From the NCBI GenBank assembly GCA_017618115.1, contig JAFZUX010000013.1, positions 1-64,000 of the forward strand: a stretch of 64,000 nt of DNA, read 5' to 3'. The notes beneath the pieces are model-generated. The model saw only the letters and a list, made by a program, of their open reading frames with translations, searched no databases and was not told where the DNA came from. This document shows, one piece after another, positions 52,278 through 60,761 of the stretch. The translations under genes were made by a program, and so were the position numbers. Position 1 is the stretch's first letter. Each line of letters begins with the position of its first letter. Source of the stretch: Bacteroidales bacterium (lineage in GTDB: Bacteria; Bacteroidota; Bacteroidia; Bacteroidales; UBA932).

Positions 52278-53714
52278 ATGGCAAAGCAATCATCAAAAAC
52301 GGGATTAGGGATAGGTCAGACTACCGCGCAGATTCAGACTCTGACCCCTATACAGATCCAGACAATCAAACTTCTGGAACTCCCTCTCGTTGAGCTTGAA
52401 CAGAAGATACAGAAGGAGATAGAGGAGAACCCCGTTTTGGAAGATCCGGAAGAGAGCCAGAAAGAAGAGAATCCGGAAGAGCGTAAGAAACTATCGCTGA
52501 GTGAGGTAAAAGATGATACCATTCCGTCATATAAACTCTATGTAAACAATCGCGGAAAAGATGAGAGACCTCAGTACAACACCTTCTCCGTAAAGGAGAG
52601 CTTGTATCAGTCTCTGTTAGATCAACTTGGCTACCGCAAGATGGATGAAAGAAGGCGCAAGATTGCAAGTTTTATCATCTGCTCTCTGGACTCGGGCGGT
52701 TATCTCACAAGAGATCTTTCATCATTGGAAAATGATATCTATCTCCGTTTGAATATAGATACTACGGTTGAGGAATTGGAGAAGATTCTCACGGAAGATA
52801 TTCAGCAGTTGGATCCTGTGGGAGTAGGTGCCCGTAATACAAAGGAGTGTCTGCTTTTGCAATTGAAGGCCAAAGAGAACAGAACTCCTGCCGTAGAACA
52901 TGCTCAGCAGATTCTGGAGTCTTATTATGAGGAGTTTACAAAGAAACACTTTGAGAAGATAATGGCCCGTTTGAACATAACGGAGGAGGAAGTTAAGGAG
53001 GCGTATGACGTTATTCGTAAACTCAATCTTCATCCGGGCGGGCAGGTAGATGACTCCTACACGGATCAGACTATGCAGATTGTTCCGGACTTTATTCTTG
53101 AGAATGAGGATGGCAATCTTGTAGTCACTCTTCCAAAGTTCAACATACCTCAGATTAAGGTCTCCAAAGATTATGAAAAATATCTGGAGAAGCGTCCGGG
53201 AGTGAGCAAAGCGGAGAAGGAGGCCTCCAGTTTTGTAAAGAGTAAGGTGGACGGAGCAAAGTGGTTCCTTGAGGCAATACGCCGCCGTCAGGATACAATG
53301 CAGAGGACTATGGAGGCAATTGTCTCACTGCAAAGAGATTACTTTTTGGATGGAGATGATACGGAACTCAAACCTATGGTGCTGCGTAACGTTGCGGAGA
53401 AGACCGGTCTGGATATCTCAACCATCTCCAGAGTGGTCAACAGCAAGTATATACAGACTCCGTTCGGTATCTATCCGCTTAAACATTTCTTCTCGGAGGG
53501 TATGAGTACGGACTCCGGAGAGGAGGTCTCCACAAGAGAAATCAAAAAGATTCTCCAGCAGAGCGTGGAGAATGAAGATAAGTCTCAACCGCTTACGGAT
53601 GAGGAACTTGTAGATCTTCTTACAAGTAAGGGGTATAAGATATCACGCCGTACTATTGCCAAGTACCGCAGCCAGTTGAATATTCCTATTGCAAGAATGA
53701 GAAGAGAGATTTAA
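52278..53714 (+). CDS. rpoN: RNA polymerase sigma-54 factor
   Basis: 478 residues. Region I is Gln/Leu-rich (TAQIQTLTPIQIQTIKLLEL), followed by an acidic linker (NPVLEDPEESQKEENPEERK), the core-binding domain, the helix-turn-helix (VLRNVAEKTGLDISTISRVV NSK; FSEGM) and the RpoN box ISRRTIAKYRSQLNIP at the C-terminus. It directs transcription from -24/-12 promoters and needs AAA+ activators, none of which are in the window. Its stop overlaps the convergent upp gene by 4 bp. Confidence 0.95.
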   Translation: MAKQSSKTGLGIGQTTAQIQTLTPIQIQTIKLLELPLVELEQKIQKEIEENPVLEDPEESQKEENPEERKKLSLSEVKDDTIPSYKLYVNNRGKDERPQYNTFSVKESLYQSLLDQLGYRKMDERRRKIASFIICSLDSGGYLTRDLSSLENDIYLRLNIDTTVEELEKILTEDIQQLDPVGVGARNTKECLLLQLKAKENRTPAVEHAQQILESYYEEFTKKHFEKIMARLNITEEEVKEAYDVIRKLNLHPGGQVDDSYTDQTMQIVPDFILENEDGNLVVTLPKFNIPQIKVSKDYEKYLEKRPGVSKAEKEASSFVKSKVDGAKWFLEAIRRRQDTMQRTMEAIVSLQRDYFLDGDDTELKPMVLRNVAEKTGLDISTISRVVNSKYIQTPFGIYPLKHFFSEGMSTDSGEEVSTREIKKILQQSVENEDKSQPLTDEELVDLLTSKGYKISRRTIAKYRSQLNIPIARMRREI

Positions 53715-54364
53715 AGTTTCTCTCCGTATGCAAGATCTCCTGCGTCTCCCAATCCCGGAATGATATAAGCCTTGTTTGTAAGCTCCTCATCTACAGCGCC
53801 TACCCAAAGCGTTACGCGTTTGTGCGGGAGTTGTTTTGAGAGGTATGAAAGAGCGGCCTCGCTTACAATTGATGCTACAATGTGAGTGTGCTTAGGCTCT
53901 CCGTCATCTATCAATTTATTGTAAGCCAGCAGCAAAGAACTTCCAGTTGCAATCATACAGTCTGTGAGAATGAGCACTTTACCCTCCATAGGCGGACGGC
54001 TCATATACTCCATCTGAATGAGGAACTTGTTATCATTTCCGTACTTGCGGTATGCGGCAATGAATGAGTTCTCCGCTTTGTCAAAGACCTGCAAAACTCC
54101 GTTGTGAATAGTAAGACCAGCTCTCAGAATGGATGAGATAACTACCTTGTCTTCCAGTGTTTTACACTGTGCTATTCCGAGAGGAGTCTGCACCTGTGTC
54201 TCTTTGTAACTGAGAGTCTTACTTATCTCCATAGCGGCATACATTCCTATACGCTCCATATTGAGGCGGAAACGCATACTGTCTTTCTGTACTTTTTTGT
54301 CTCTGAGTTCTGCCATGTACTGGCTCACGATGCAATTCTCTTTGCTGAGGTCTACTATTTTCAT
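53711..54364 (-). CDS. upp: Uracil phosphoribosyltransferase
   Basis: 217 residues. ISSILRAGLTIHNGVLQVFD, the PRPP-binding loop LILTDCMIATGSSLLLAYNK, and the C-terminal GLGDAGDLAYGEKL identify it. It converts uracil and PRPP to UMP in pyrimidine salvage. The promoter carries a palindrome around its -7 box (54375-54396). It is transcribed toward rpoN. Confidence 0.93.
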   Translation of the reverse strand: MKIVDLSKENCIVSQYMAELRDKKVQKDSMRFRLNMERIGMYAAMEISKTLSYKETQVQTPLGIAQCKTLEDKVVISSILRAGLTIHNGVLQVFDKAENSFIAAYRKYGNDNKFLIQMEYMSRPPMEGKVLILTDCMIATGSSLLLAYNKLIDDGEPKHTHIVASIVSEAALSYLSKQLPHKRVTLWVGAVDEELTNKAYIIPGLGDAGDLAYGEKL

Positions 54365-54374
54365 ACTAAAAGGA

Positions 54375-54396
54375 TTTACTATCCAAAGATAGTAAA
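54375..54396. promoter_or_regulatory. Palindrome enclosing the -7 box of upp
   Basis: TTTACTATC and GATAGTAAA are perfect 9-bp arms around CAAA. Read on the minus strand, TATCTTTG inside it is the upp -7 element, 19 bp before the ATG. A palindrome centred on a promoter element suggests an operator. Confidence 0.5.
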
Positions 54397-54399
54397 AAA

Positions 54400-55092
54400 C
54401 TATATTGCCCCATCGTCCGAGAAGGAAAAGTAGCCGTCCTGCGTTATGATTAAATGGTCCAGAATGGAGATATCGCAGAGCTTGGCGGCATCTACCAGCC
54501 GCTTGGTCTGAATGATATCATCCTTCCCCGGCTTTTTGTTTCCGCTTGGGTGGTTGTGAATCAGAATGATGGAGGTGGCCAGTTTTGCCATGGCTCTTTT
54601 GAGAATCATCTTCACATCCAATACTGTTGAAGAAACACCGCCGCTTGTTACTTTTTCTTTGGAAATCAAACGGTTGCTTCTGTTTAAATACATCACCCAA
54701 CACTCTTCGTGAGGAAGATCTTTAAGAAGCGGAGAGATGTTGTTTGCGGCGGCACTGGAAGAGTATATCTGCGGTAACGGCTGAGCCTTCTCTGTCTGAT
54801 ACCTTTTTGAGAATTCAAAGAGAGCCATAATTGAGACGGCTTTTGCCACTCCCATTCCGTCAAACTCTTTGTAATCTTCCAATGAGAACTTTGAGAGTCT
54901 GTGCAGATCATTCTCCGCCGCATCTAAAAGTTCTCTGGAGAGTTCTACGGCATTCTTCTTAGTAGTTCCGCTTCCAAGGATGATAGCTATTAGTTCTTCT
55001 GTTCCTAACGCCCCGGCACCTTTGGCAAGAAACTTCTCTCTCGGCCGCTGGCTTTCATCCCAGTTCTTGATTGTTGTAAGGTTCTTTTTCAT
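54400..55092 (-). CDS. radC: RadC-family (JAMM/MPN) protein
   Basis: 230 residues. An N-terminal helix-hairpin-helix region (RPREKFLAKGAGALGTEELI AIILGSG; KEFDGMGVAKAVSIMALFEF) precedes the JAMM motif ILIHNHPSGNKKPGKDDI (His, His, Asp metal ligands) with upstream Glu in PHEECWVMYLNRSN. RadC is named for DNA repair, but its biochemical role is unsettled. A terminator and hairpins separate it from rpsT. Confidence 0.93.
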   Translation of the reverse strand: MKKNLTTIKNWDESQRPREKFLAKGAGALGTEELIAIILGSGTTKKNAVELSRELLDAAENDLHRLSKFSLEDYKEFDGMGVAKAVSIMALFEFSKRYQTEKAQPLPQIYSSSAAANNISPLLKDLPHEECWVMYLNRSNRLISKEKVTSGGVSSTVLDVKMILKRAMAKLATSIILIHNHPSGNKKPGKDDIIQTKRLVDAAKLCDISILDHLIITQDGYFSFSDDGAI

Positions 55093-55109
55093 AGCTGTGT
55101 AAATAAAAA

Positions 55110-55132
55110 AACTTCCCGAATATCGGGAAGTT
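55110..55132 (-). terminator. Terminator after rpsT
   Basis: AACTTCCCGA and TCGGGAAGTT form a perfect 10-bp stem with a 3-nt loop, followed on the minus strand by seven T. It lies 18 bp before the radC ATG. Confidence 0.88.
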
Positions 55133-55155
55133 AAATCTAACTACACAGCATCCCC

Positions 55156-55189
55156 GTAAAAACTTTCTACGGATATTAAAAGTTTTTAC
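55156..55189 (-). other. Alternative hairpins in the rpsT 3' untranslated region
   Basis: GTAAAAACTTT (55156-55166) pairs perfectly with AAAGTTTTTAC (55179-55189). Part of the same arm also pairs as CCGTA (55154-55158) with TACGG (55168-55172), so the two stems exclude each other. Role unknown. Confidence 0.45.
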
Positions 55190-55204
55190 CCGTTGGATAA
55201 ATTT

Positions 55205-55465
55205 TTACTCAGCAGAGAGTTTTGCAACGTGCTTTGCAAGACCGCTCTTGAGGTTGGAAGCCTTGTTCTTGTGGATAATGCCCTTGTTAACGAGCTTGTC
55301 CAACATAGACTCCATCTGAGGAAGCTTCTCCTCTGCCTCTTTCTTCTCTGTAGTCTCCCTCAAAGCCTTGATGGCGTTGCGGGCAGTCTTTGCATAATAG
55401 TGATTATGCTCCTTGCGCTTAGCGTTCTGACGAACACGCTTGTCTGCACTCTTATGATTTGCCAT
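55205..55465 (-). CDS. rpsT: Ribosomal protein S20
   Basis: 86 residues: MANHKSADKRVRQNAKRKEH, then HNHYYAKTARNAIKALRETT and the C-terminal KGIIHKNKASNLKSGLAKHV AKL. It is a helical 30S body protein. It follows tRNA-Glu by 35 bp on the same strand with no terminator between, so the two are probably one transcript. Confidence 0.96.
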   Translation of the reverse strand: MANHKSADKRVRQNAKRKEHNHYYAKTARNAIKALRETTEKKEAEEKLPQMESMLDKLVNKGIIHKNKASNLKSGLAKHVAKLSAE

Positions 55466-55500
55466 ATCTAATTAAATATTTTTAAAACTTTCTTTAACGG

Positions 55501-55572
55501 TAGTCGGTAGGAGAATCGAACTCCTATTACAAGAATGAAAATCTTGTGTCCTAACCGTTAGACGAACCGACC
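55501..55572 (-). tRNA. tRNA-Glu (anticodon UUC)
   Basis: 72 nt. Minus strand GGTCGGTTCGTCTAACGG; anticodon arm CAAGA-TTTTCAT-TCTTG gives TTC; T-arm TAGGAG-TTCGATT-CTCCTA. The acceptor stem GGTCGGT/ACCGACT again closes with G1-U72, discriminator A73. CCA is not encoded. Confidence 0.95.
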
Positions 55573-55582
55573 AATTGGGGCG

Positions 55583-55590
55583 CAAATATA
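55583..55590 (-). promoter_or_regulatory. -7 element of tRNA-Glu and rpsT
   Basis: TATATTTG on the minus strand, 10 bp before the mature tRNA 5' end, as for tRNA-Leu. Confidence 0.6.
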
Positions 55591-55597
55591 GGAAAAT

Positions 55598-56590
55598 TTA
55601 TTTATTCTGAAAATTTTCAGCCCATTCAAATGAATAGACTATAGACTCCACCTGGCGGATATAGTTTCTTTTCTTGTACCTTGGAGCATATACAAACCCC
55701 TCAACTACAAGAAGTTTGCCCGGCTCTTTTGCGTACATTATATGCTCTACGAACGGGCCTCCCATATAGTCATTGGCAACCTCCCATAATCCCCTGATTT
55801 CCACAAAATTCTTGTTCTTATACTTGTAAGGCGTCATAATAGGGGTCTCTGCCGTTGCTGTGGTCATATAACTGTTAGGGAACATACCCGGAACGTTGTT
55901 CTTCAAAACCTCATTCTGCTCCGCGATGATTTTCTCCATAGTAGGGAACTCTGTCCCGTCATAAGGGATGGTGTAGATGAGTATGCCCAGGTTTGTGGAG
56001 GTTGTCTCCTGAGAGGCCCAGATGAAACTCTCCGTAACCTTCTTTATGGAGTACCCCTTAGGGAAGTAAGGGCTTCCGCCAAACTTCTCGGCCACTACGC
56101 TGCGGATGGAGCTTTCCTCATACTTCTTGGAACTGCGCGCAATTCTCTCCTTCTCTATCTGGTCTATAGCATTGAAGATAACCTGGGAGTTATTCTGAAT
56201 GAGTTCAGAAGCCTCCTGTGAATCCTTTGCCTCTACGGTTATAACTATCTGAGGCTGAGCCCATACGTCTCTTCTAACAAAGACTCCGCTTTGAGTCACC
56301 TTCTCATCTATGTTAAAGTAGATGATATTGCGGTGAATCTTAAAGAGATCTGAAAATGATGTCTTACTGATGTTTATAAGGTTGAAGGAAGGCTCCTTCT
56401 GAGGAAGCATAGGATAATCTATTGCAAGGGTGTTTCTCAGAGAGTTACCAACCTCTCCGGTCCAGTTGTTCCTGTCCAACACAACAATAACCTCACCCGC
56501 TTTTCCGGTAACGGTCTTCAGATAAGTGTTGTCATCTTTGCAGCCCCAAAGCAAGAGGGCGGTAGCCAGAAGTAATAGATATTTACGCAT
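55598..56590 (-). CDS. DUF4837-family lipoprotein
   Basis: 330 residues. Lipoprotein signal MRKYLLLLATALLLWGC (Cys17). The mature start TVTGKAGEVIVVLDRNNWTG EVG and later blocks (LGILIYTIPYDG, MTTATAETPIMTPYKYKNKN, EIRGLWEVANDYMGGPFVEH, VVEGFVYAPRYKKRNYIRQV ESI) fit DUF4837, a Bacteroidota family of unknown function. A TAACTTTG box lies about 27 bp before the ATG. It is downstream of rseP on the same strand. Confidence 0.85.
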   Translation of the reverse strand: MRKYLLLLATALLLWGCKDDNTYLKTVTGKAGEVIVVLDRNNWTGEVGNSLRNTLAIDYPMLPQKEPSFNLINISKTSFSDLFKIHRNIIYFNIDEKVTQSGVFVRRDVWAQPQIVITVEAKDSQEASELIQNNSQVIFNAIDQIEKERIARSSKKYEESSIRSVVAEKFGGSPYFPKGYSIKKVTESFIWASQETTSTNLGILIYTIPYDGTEFPTMEKIIAEQNEVLKNNVPGMFPNSYMTTATAETPIMTPYKYKNKNFVEIRGLWEVANDYMGGPFVEHIMYAKEPGKLLVVEGFVYAPRYKKRNYIRQVESIVYSFEWAENFQNK

Positions 56591-56672
56591 ACTAGTAATA
56601 TTTACAGACCAAAGTTAAGGGTATTTGACCTTAACACCCCTCTTTGAAACATCAATTATTTATCAATATGCA

Positions 56673-58040
56673 CTACTTCAGAAGGCGGAGTATATCATTT
56701 CCGAATGCCAGAATCATCAGTGCAATCAGAAGAATCATACCCACGGTCTGCGCCACCATAAGGAACTTGTCACTAGGCTTGCGCCCTGTAACCATCTCAT
56801 AAAGAGTGAATAAGATGTGTCCGCCGTCCAGCGCCGGAATAGGGAGAATGTTCAGAACCGCCAACATAATTGAGAGGAAGGCTGTTATGGCCCAGAATGA
56901 TCTCCAGTTCCAAACGCCAGGGAAGATCTGGCCTATCGCGATGAAACTGCCCACAGACTTATATGCCTGAGTCTTAGGTGTGAAGATGAGTTTCAACTGC
57001 TTCCAATAGTTGGAAATCTGCTCTCCCGCCTTTTTGATACCGGCAGGAATTGCAGCAAGTGCGGAGTATTTGTGCTCAGTAATCTTGTAGTAGTTGGAAA
57101 GGTCTCCGTCTATAAGAACCTCCAACAGTCCGTTCTCGTTAACCTTAAGCGGAACCTGAAGGGTTGTATCTTTCTCACTGACAGTTCTCTGCACCGTTGC
57201 CTCTATCTGCTGCCCCGGGTGGTTCGCAAGGAACTCTCTCACCTCTGAGAGCATCAGCTCATGCCCTCCTTCCTCCATCCCGATGGTATCCGTCAAAGCC
57301 GTAATTGCCGTAATTCTGTCTCCTGCAAGCAGGCCCGCCTCAGCATTTGATGAAGTATCAGGAACCTGCTGAACTACAAACGGAATACCGTAGTCAAAGA
57401 GGTCTGCGCTCTCCAAAATAGCAGGCATGTAGTTAGGATCTATACTTAAAGTCATCTCCTTGCCCTCTCTCTCCACGGTTGCTTCCGTTGCCTGATTCTG
57501 AATAAGTTGTATGCGGAGCTCGTCAAACTTCTCAACCTCTTTTCCGTCAAATGCAATCACCTTGTCTGCATTACGGAATCCTATCTCACGTCCCAGTTCA
57601 TTGGTTGCAATACCGGTAGTTACATCCGAGTTCTTAATGTACTGCTCACCCCAGGTGCACATCATTACGGTATAGATTACTATTGCAAGAATAACGTTGA
57701 AGAATACGCCTCCGAACAATACAAAGAATCTCTGCCAGGCCGGATGTGAACGGAACTCCCACGGTTTAGGCTCGCTCTTGAGCTGCTCCTTGTCCATAGA
57801 CTCGTCTATCATTCCCGCAATCTTGCAGTAACCTCCAATAGGCAGCCAGCCTATACCGTACTCAGTATCAGACTTTTTAGGCTTCCATCTGAAGAGTGCA
57901 AACCCTGCATCAAAGAAGAGGTAAAACTTCTCCACCTTTATCTTGAACAATCTTGCAAAGAAGAAATGTCCGAATTCGTGAACCAAAACCAGCAGACTGA
58001 GTGCCAGTATAACCTGAACTATCTTTATTAAAACTGCCAT
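56673..58040 (-). CDS. rseP: RseP-type site-2 intramembrane metalloprotease
   Basis: 455 residues. The zinc motif HEFGHFFFAR is at 21-30 (His21, Glu22, His25) in the first membrane helix. PDZ-like segments occupy about 140-320 (NELGREIGFRNADKVIAFDG; GLLAGDRITAITAL). The C-terminal membrane region has NILPIPALDGGHILFTLYEM, which supplies the Asp ligand. RseP cleaves anti-sigma factors and other membrane proteins in the envelope stress response. It is 14 bp after dxr, a common bacterial neighbourhood. Confidence 0.95.
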   Translation of the reverse strand: MAVLIKIVQVILALSLLVLVHEFGHFFFARLFKIKVEKFYLFFDAGFALFRWKPKKSDTEYGIGWLPIGGYCKIAGMIDESMDKEQLKSEPKPWEFRSHPAWQRFFVLFGGVFFNVILAIVIYTVMMCTWGEQYIKNSDVTTGIATNELGREIGFRNADKVIAFDGKEVEKFDELRIQLIQNQATEATVEREGKEMTLSIDPNYMPAILESADLFDYGIPFVVQQVPDTSSNAEAGLLAGDRITAITALTDTIGMEEGGHELMLSEVREFLANHPGQQIEATVQRTVSEKDTTLQVPLKVNENGLLEVLIDGDLSNYYKITEHKYSALAAIPAGIKKAGEQISNYWKQLKLIFTPKTQAYKSVGSFIAIGQIFPGVWNWRSFWAITAFLSIMLAVLNILPIPALDGGHILFTLYEMVTGRKPSDKFLMVAQTVGMILLIALMILAFGNDILRLLK

Positions 58041-58054
58041 TACAATGCAAACGG

Positions 58055-59221
58055 TTAAATTTTACTTAAAAGCTCTCTTGCATAAACCTTTGAGACTCTG
58101 TCTGTTTCAAAAATCTCATCTAACGTGCAGACAGGAATGAAGGAGATTTTCTCAATGGTTTTTTCAATAAGCTGAGGTATTTGGGTAAATTTTATCTTTT
58201 TGTTCAAAAATGCTTCAACTGCAACTTCGTTGGCTCCGTTCATTGCACAAGGAATGTTTCCTCCCCTCTTAAAGCAGTCGTATGCAATTCTAAGGCAAGG
58301 GAACTTGTTTAAATCAGGAGCGGAGAAGGTTAGTTCCTTCAATTCCGGGAAGCTTATTCTCTTTGTATTCAGAGAGATACGTATAGGATACGAGAGGGCG
58401 TACTGGATAGGAACTCTCATATCCGGGAAGCCCAACTGAGCCTTAATGCTGCCGTCCGTAAACTGAACCATTGAGTGCACAATGGACTGAGGATGAACCA
58501 CTACCTCAATTTTATCTACCGGAACGTTGAAGAGCCAGGCCGCCTCCATAATCTCCAAACCCTTGTTCATCATTGTGGCTGAGTCTATTGTGACCTTCGC
58601 TCCCATATTCCAGTTAGGATGGTTGAGTGCCTGCTCTACTGTAATATTCTCAAATTCAGAGGCATCTGTATATCTGAAAGGACCTCCGCTTGCAGTAAGC
58701 AGGAGTTTTTCTATCTGAGTTCTCTCTCCCTGCAGTGATTGGAAAATGGCGGAATGCTCTGAGTCTACGGGGATTATAGGTGCTCCGTATTCTGCGGAGA
58801 GTTTGCTTATTATGCTTCCGGCAGCAACCAGTGTCTCCTTGTTTGCAAGGGCAATAACTTTGCTTTTCTTTATTGCTGAGATAGTTGGAGCCAGTCCGCT
58901 AAAGCCCACCATTGCGGCAAGTACAATATCCACGTTGCTTCCTCCCGCCAATTCTCCTGCAGATTCTACACCTGCAAAGACCTTTATGTCCAGCGGATCC
59001 AAAGCCTCTTTTACCTCTTGGTAACGCTCTTTGTTACAGATTACTACAGCGTTCGGGTTGAACTGTTTGGCCTGCTTTATCAGAAGTTCCGCGTTGCTTC
59101 CGGCAGAGAGCATCTCCACCTGAAACATATCGGGATGCTGAGAAATCACATCCAAAGCCTGGGTTCCTATAGAGCCAGTAGAGCCCAGAATGGCAATCCT
59201 GCGTTTATCTTCCCTGCTCAT
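58055..59221 (-). CDS. dxr: 1-deoxy-D-xylulose 5-phosphate reductoisomerase
   Basis: 388 residues. NADPH motif RRIAILGSTGSIGTQALDVI; active-site blocks PVDSEHSAIFQSLQGE, LTASGGPFR, NHPNWNMGAKVTIDSATMMN KGLE and QSIVHSMVQFTDGS. It catalyses the second step of the MEP route to isoprenoids. It overlaps the preceding small membrane-protein gene by 17 bp and precedes rseP. Confidence 0.96.
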   Translation of the reverse strand: MSREDKRRIAILGSTGSIGTQALDVISQHPDMFQVEMLSAGSNAELLIKQAKQFNPNAVVICNKERYQEVKEALDPLDIKVFAGVESAGELAGGSNVDIVLAAMVGFSGLAPTISAIKKSKVIALANKETLVAAGSIISKLSAEYGAPIIPVDSEHSAIFQSLQGERTQIEKLLLTASGGPFRYTDASEFENITVEQALNHPNWNMGAKVTIDSATMMNKGLEIMEAAWLFNVPVDKIEVVVHPQSIVHSMVQFTDGSIKAQLGFPDMRVPIQYALSYPIRISLNTKRISFPELKELTFSAPDLNKFPCLRIAYDCFKRGGNIPCAMNGANEVAVEAFLNKKIKFTQIPQLIEKTIEKISFIPVCTLDEIFETDRVSKVYARELLSKI

Positions 59222-59564
59222 TCTCCTCCTCCATTTTTGGCTGGTTGTCCGGAGTCATGCCTGAGGTTACAAGTTGAATGGCCTTCATCTCCTTCTGCCA
59301 CTGATTTATCTGCTGTTTAAGTGAATCTACCATTATGCGGTTCTCCACCATCTCCTTGCGGGTCTGCTCGGTTGGGTAGCCCGGCAAAAGTCTCTTGAGC
59401 GGTGTAACCATTATTACCAGAAAAGAGAGCAGAAATCCGCCCACTACAACAAGCAGGAGGGTAAGCAAGATGCTCCTTCCGCTTCCCTTAACCACAAAGA
59501 GGTCTTTCTCAGGCTCTTCCTGAGTAAACTTCAGGTGGTATTTGTCTTTAAGTATCTTTAACAT
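59205..59564 (-). CDS. Small membrane protein resembling the N-terminus of M23 peptidases, without the peptidase
   Basis: 119 residues. A cytoplasmic start (MLKILKDKYHLKFTQEEPEK) leads to one membrane helix (SILLTLLLVVVGGFLLSFLVIMV), then LKRLLPGYPTEQTRKEMVEN and a coiled-coil segment (IMVDSLKQQINQWQKEMKAI). The same order occurs in the membrane-anchored N-termini of Bacteroidales M23 metallopeptidases, where the LytM domain follows. Here the protein stops after an acidic tail and overlaps dxr. Either a domain was lost or this is a stand-alone form. Function unknown. Confidence 0.6.
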   Translation of the reverse strand: MLKILKDKYHLKFTQEEPEKDLFVVKGSGRSILLTLLLVVVGGFLLSFLVIMVTPLKRLLPGYPTEQTRKEMVENRIMVDSLKQQINQWQKEMKAIQLVTSGMTPDNQPKMEEENEQGR

Positions 59565-59568
59565 AAAA

Positions 59569-60726
59569 TTACTTTACATAGAAAGATCCTGTTCCTACTC
59601 CGAATGAGTGGAGAGGACCATAGTTCCCTCCCTGATACTCTTCTGCCCAGGCTACCTTTGTAGCCATCTTGCCGTGATCTGCCTTGTAAATAATGTAACC
59701 GTAAACCACCCTGCGCACAGGGATACCGGCTGCATTCTTCTTCACATCCCAGATATCGCTGGTGATGATGCAGTCCATGATTTCCGAATCTTTGGCCTTT
59801 TCTACCGCAAGAGCCTTGGCTTTAAGGGATGCGTTTAGCTTGCCGCCTTTAGGCATGGGCTTGAACTCAATATTCTCTACAGAATTGCCGTTGATACTCT
59901 CATTAAGTGCATTGACATACGCCTTGATTTTCACGTAGCAGATGTCAAAATCCTCGGCCATAACACCCTGATTGGAAGTACGGCACCACTCTATAGGATA
60001 GCCTTCTATGAGGATCGCAAAGTTAGACATCATGTTAAGGTCCAGCTTGGCAGTTTCCAACTGATCGCTATTGGCAAAAAACGGATCAAGATTTGGCTCG
60101 CAGAAAAATGCCTTGCCCTGCCTTCTGGTAAAGGTTGCTTTTCCTTTTACACCTTCCTGACTGGCAGGAACCTCATACTTAGTCATACCCACCACAAAGC
60201 GAGGACAGTCGTCGGTATAATATCGCCCACTCTCGTCCTTATGAACATATGCTCCGCTGATAAGGTTGACAATCTGTTTCATCGTTCCGTAGAAACTTTC
60301 CCAGCAGGAAAGTTCATTTTGAAACTTGTCTAAAGCGTCGTAGTCCTTTTCCTCGCTGCCGCTTTTCATCTTGGCTATCATATCATTATCAAACTTGGCA
60401 CGGTTGGACAGCTGATCTGCCAGAGACTTTGCCTGGGAAGAGGAAGTTTTTCTCATCCCCCAAAGCAACTCTTCAAAATATGCAGCCGATGAATATTCGT
60501 TAGGATTCAAAGACATAATCTTGGGAACTGAAGGACCGGAAGGTAAAGTCTTTGACTTTATGGTTTCTGTCTGAGATGGTATGGTGGTGGTTGTTGTCTC
60601 TGTATTGTTCTTCACTGCCTTCTTGGCCTTGTTGAGAATTCCCTTGAGTTGGGCGTCTGCAGAAGCACAGATACCTAATGCCAGAATCGCAATAAAAAGC
60701 GATCTTAAAAAGAATTTAGTTTTCAT
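59569..60726 (-). CDS. Secreted protein of unknown function
   Basis: 385 residues from the ATG at 60726, which starts a good signal peptide (MKTKFFLRSLFIAILALGIC ASADAQ). A longer in-frame extension overlaps the divergent ruvX gene and is rejected. The mature protein begins with a basic stretch (LKGILNKAKKAVKNN) and a Ser/Thr-rich linker, followed by a mixed helical/strand domain ending GPLHSFGVGTGSFYVK. I do not recognise a family. It is 4 bp before the small membrane-protein gene and likely heads the operon with dxr and rseP. Confidence 0.6.
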   Translation of the reverse strand: MKTKFFLRSLFIAILALGICASADAQLKGILNKAKKAVKNNTETTTTTIPSQTETIKSKTLPSGPSVPKIMSLNPNEYSSAAYFEELLWGMRKTSSSQAKSLADQLSNRAKFDNDMIAKMKSGSEEKDYDALDKFQNELSCWESFYGTMKQIVNLISGAYVHKDESGRYYTDDCPRFVVGMTKYEVPASQEGVKGKATFTRRQGKAFFCEPNLDPFFANSDQLETAKLDLNMMSNFAILIEGYPIEWCRTSNQGVMAEDFDICYVKIKAYVNALNESINGNSVENIEFKPMPKGGKLNASLKAKALAVEKAKDSEIMDCIITSDIWDVKKNAAGIPVRRVVYGYIIYKADHGKMATKVAWAEEYQGGNYGPLHSFGVGTGSFYVK

Positions 60727-60746
60727 ATTATTGAGTTTAAAATACC

Positions 60747-60754
60747 TAACTTTG
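60747..60754 (+). promoter_or_regulatory. -7 element of ruvX, 7 nt from the start codon
   Basis: TAACTTTG, then 7 nt, then ATG (60762), the same spacing as at rpoN. The divergent secreted-protein gene starts only 35 bp away. Confidence 0.5.
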
Positions 60755-60761
60755 TCCCCGT

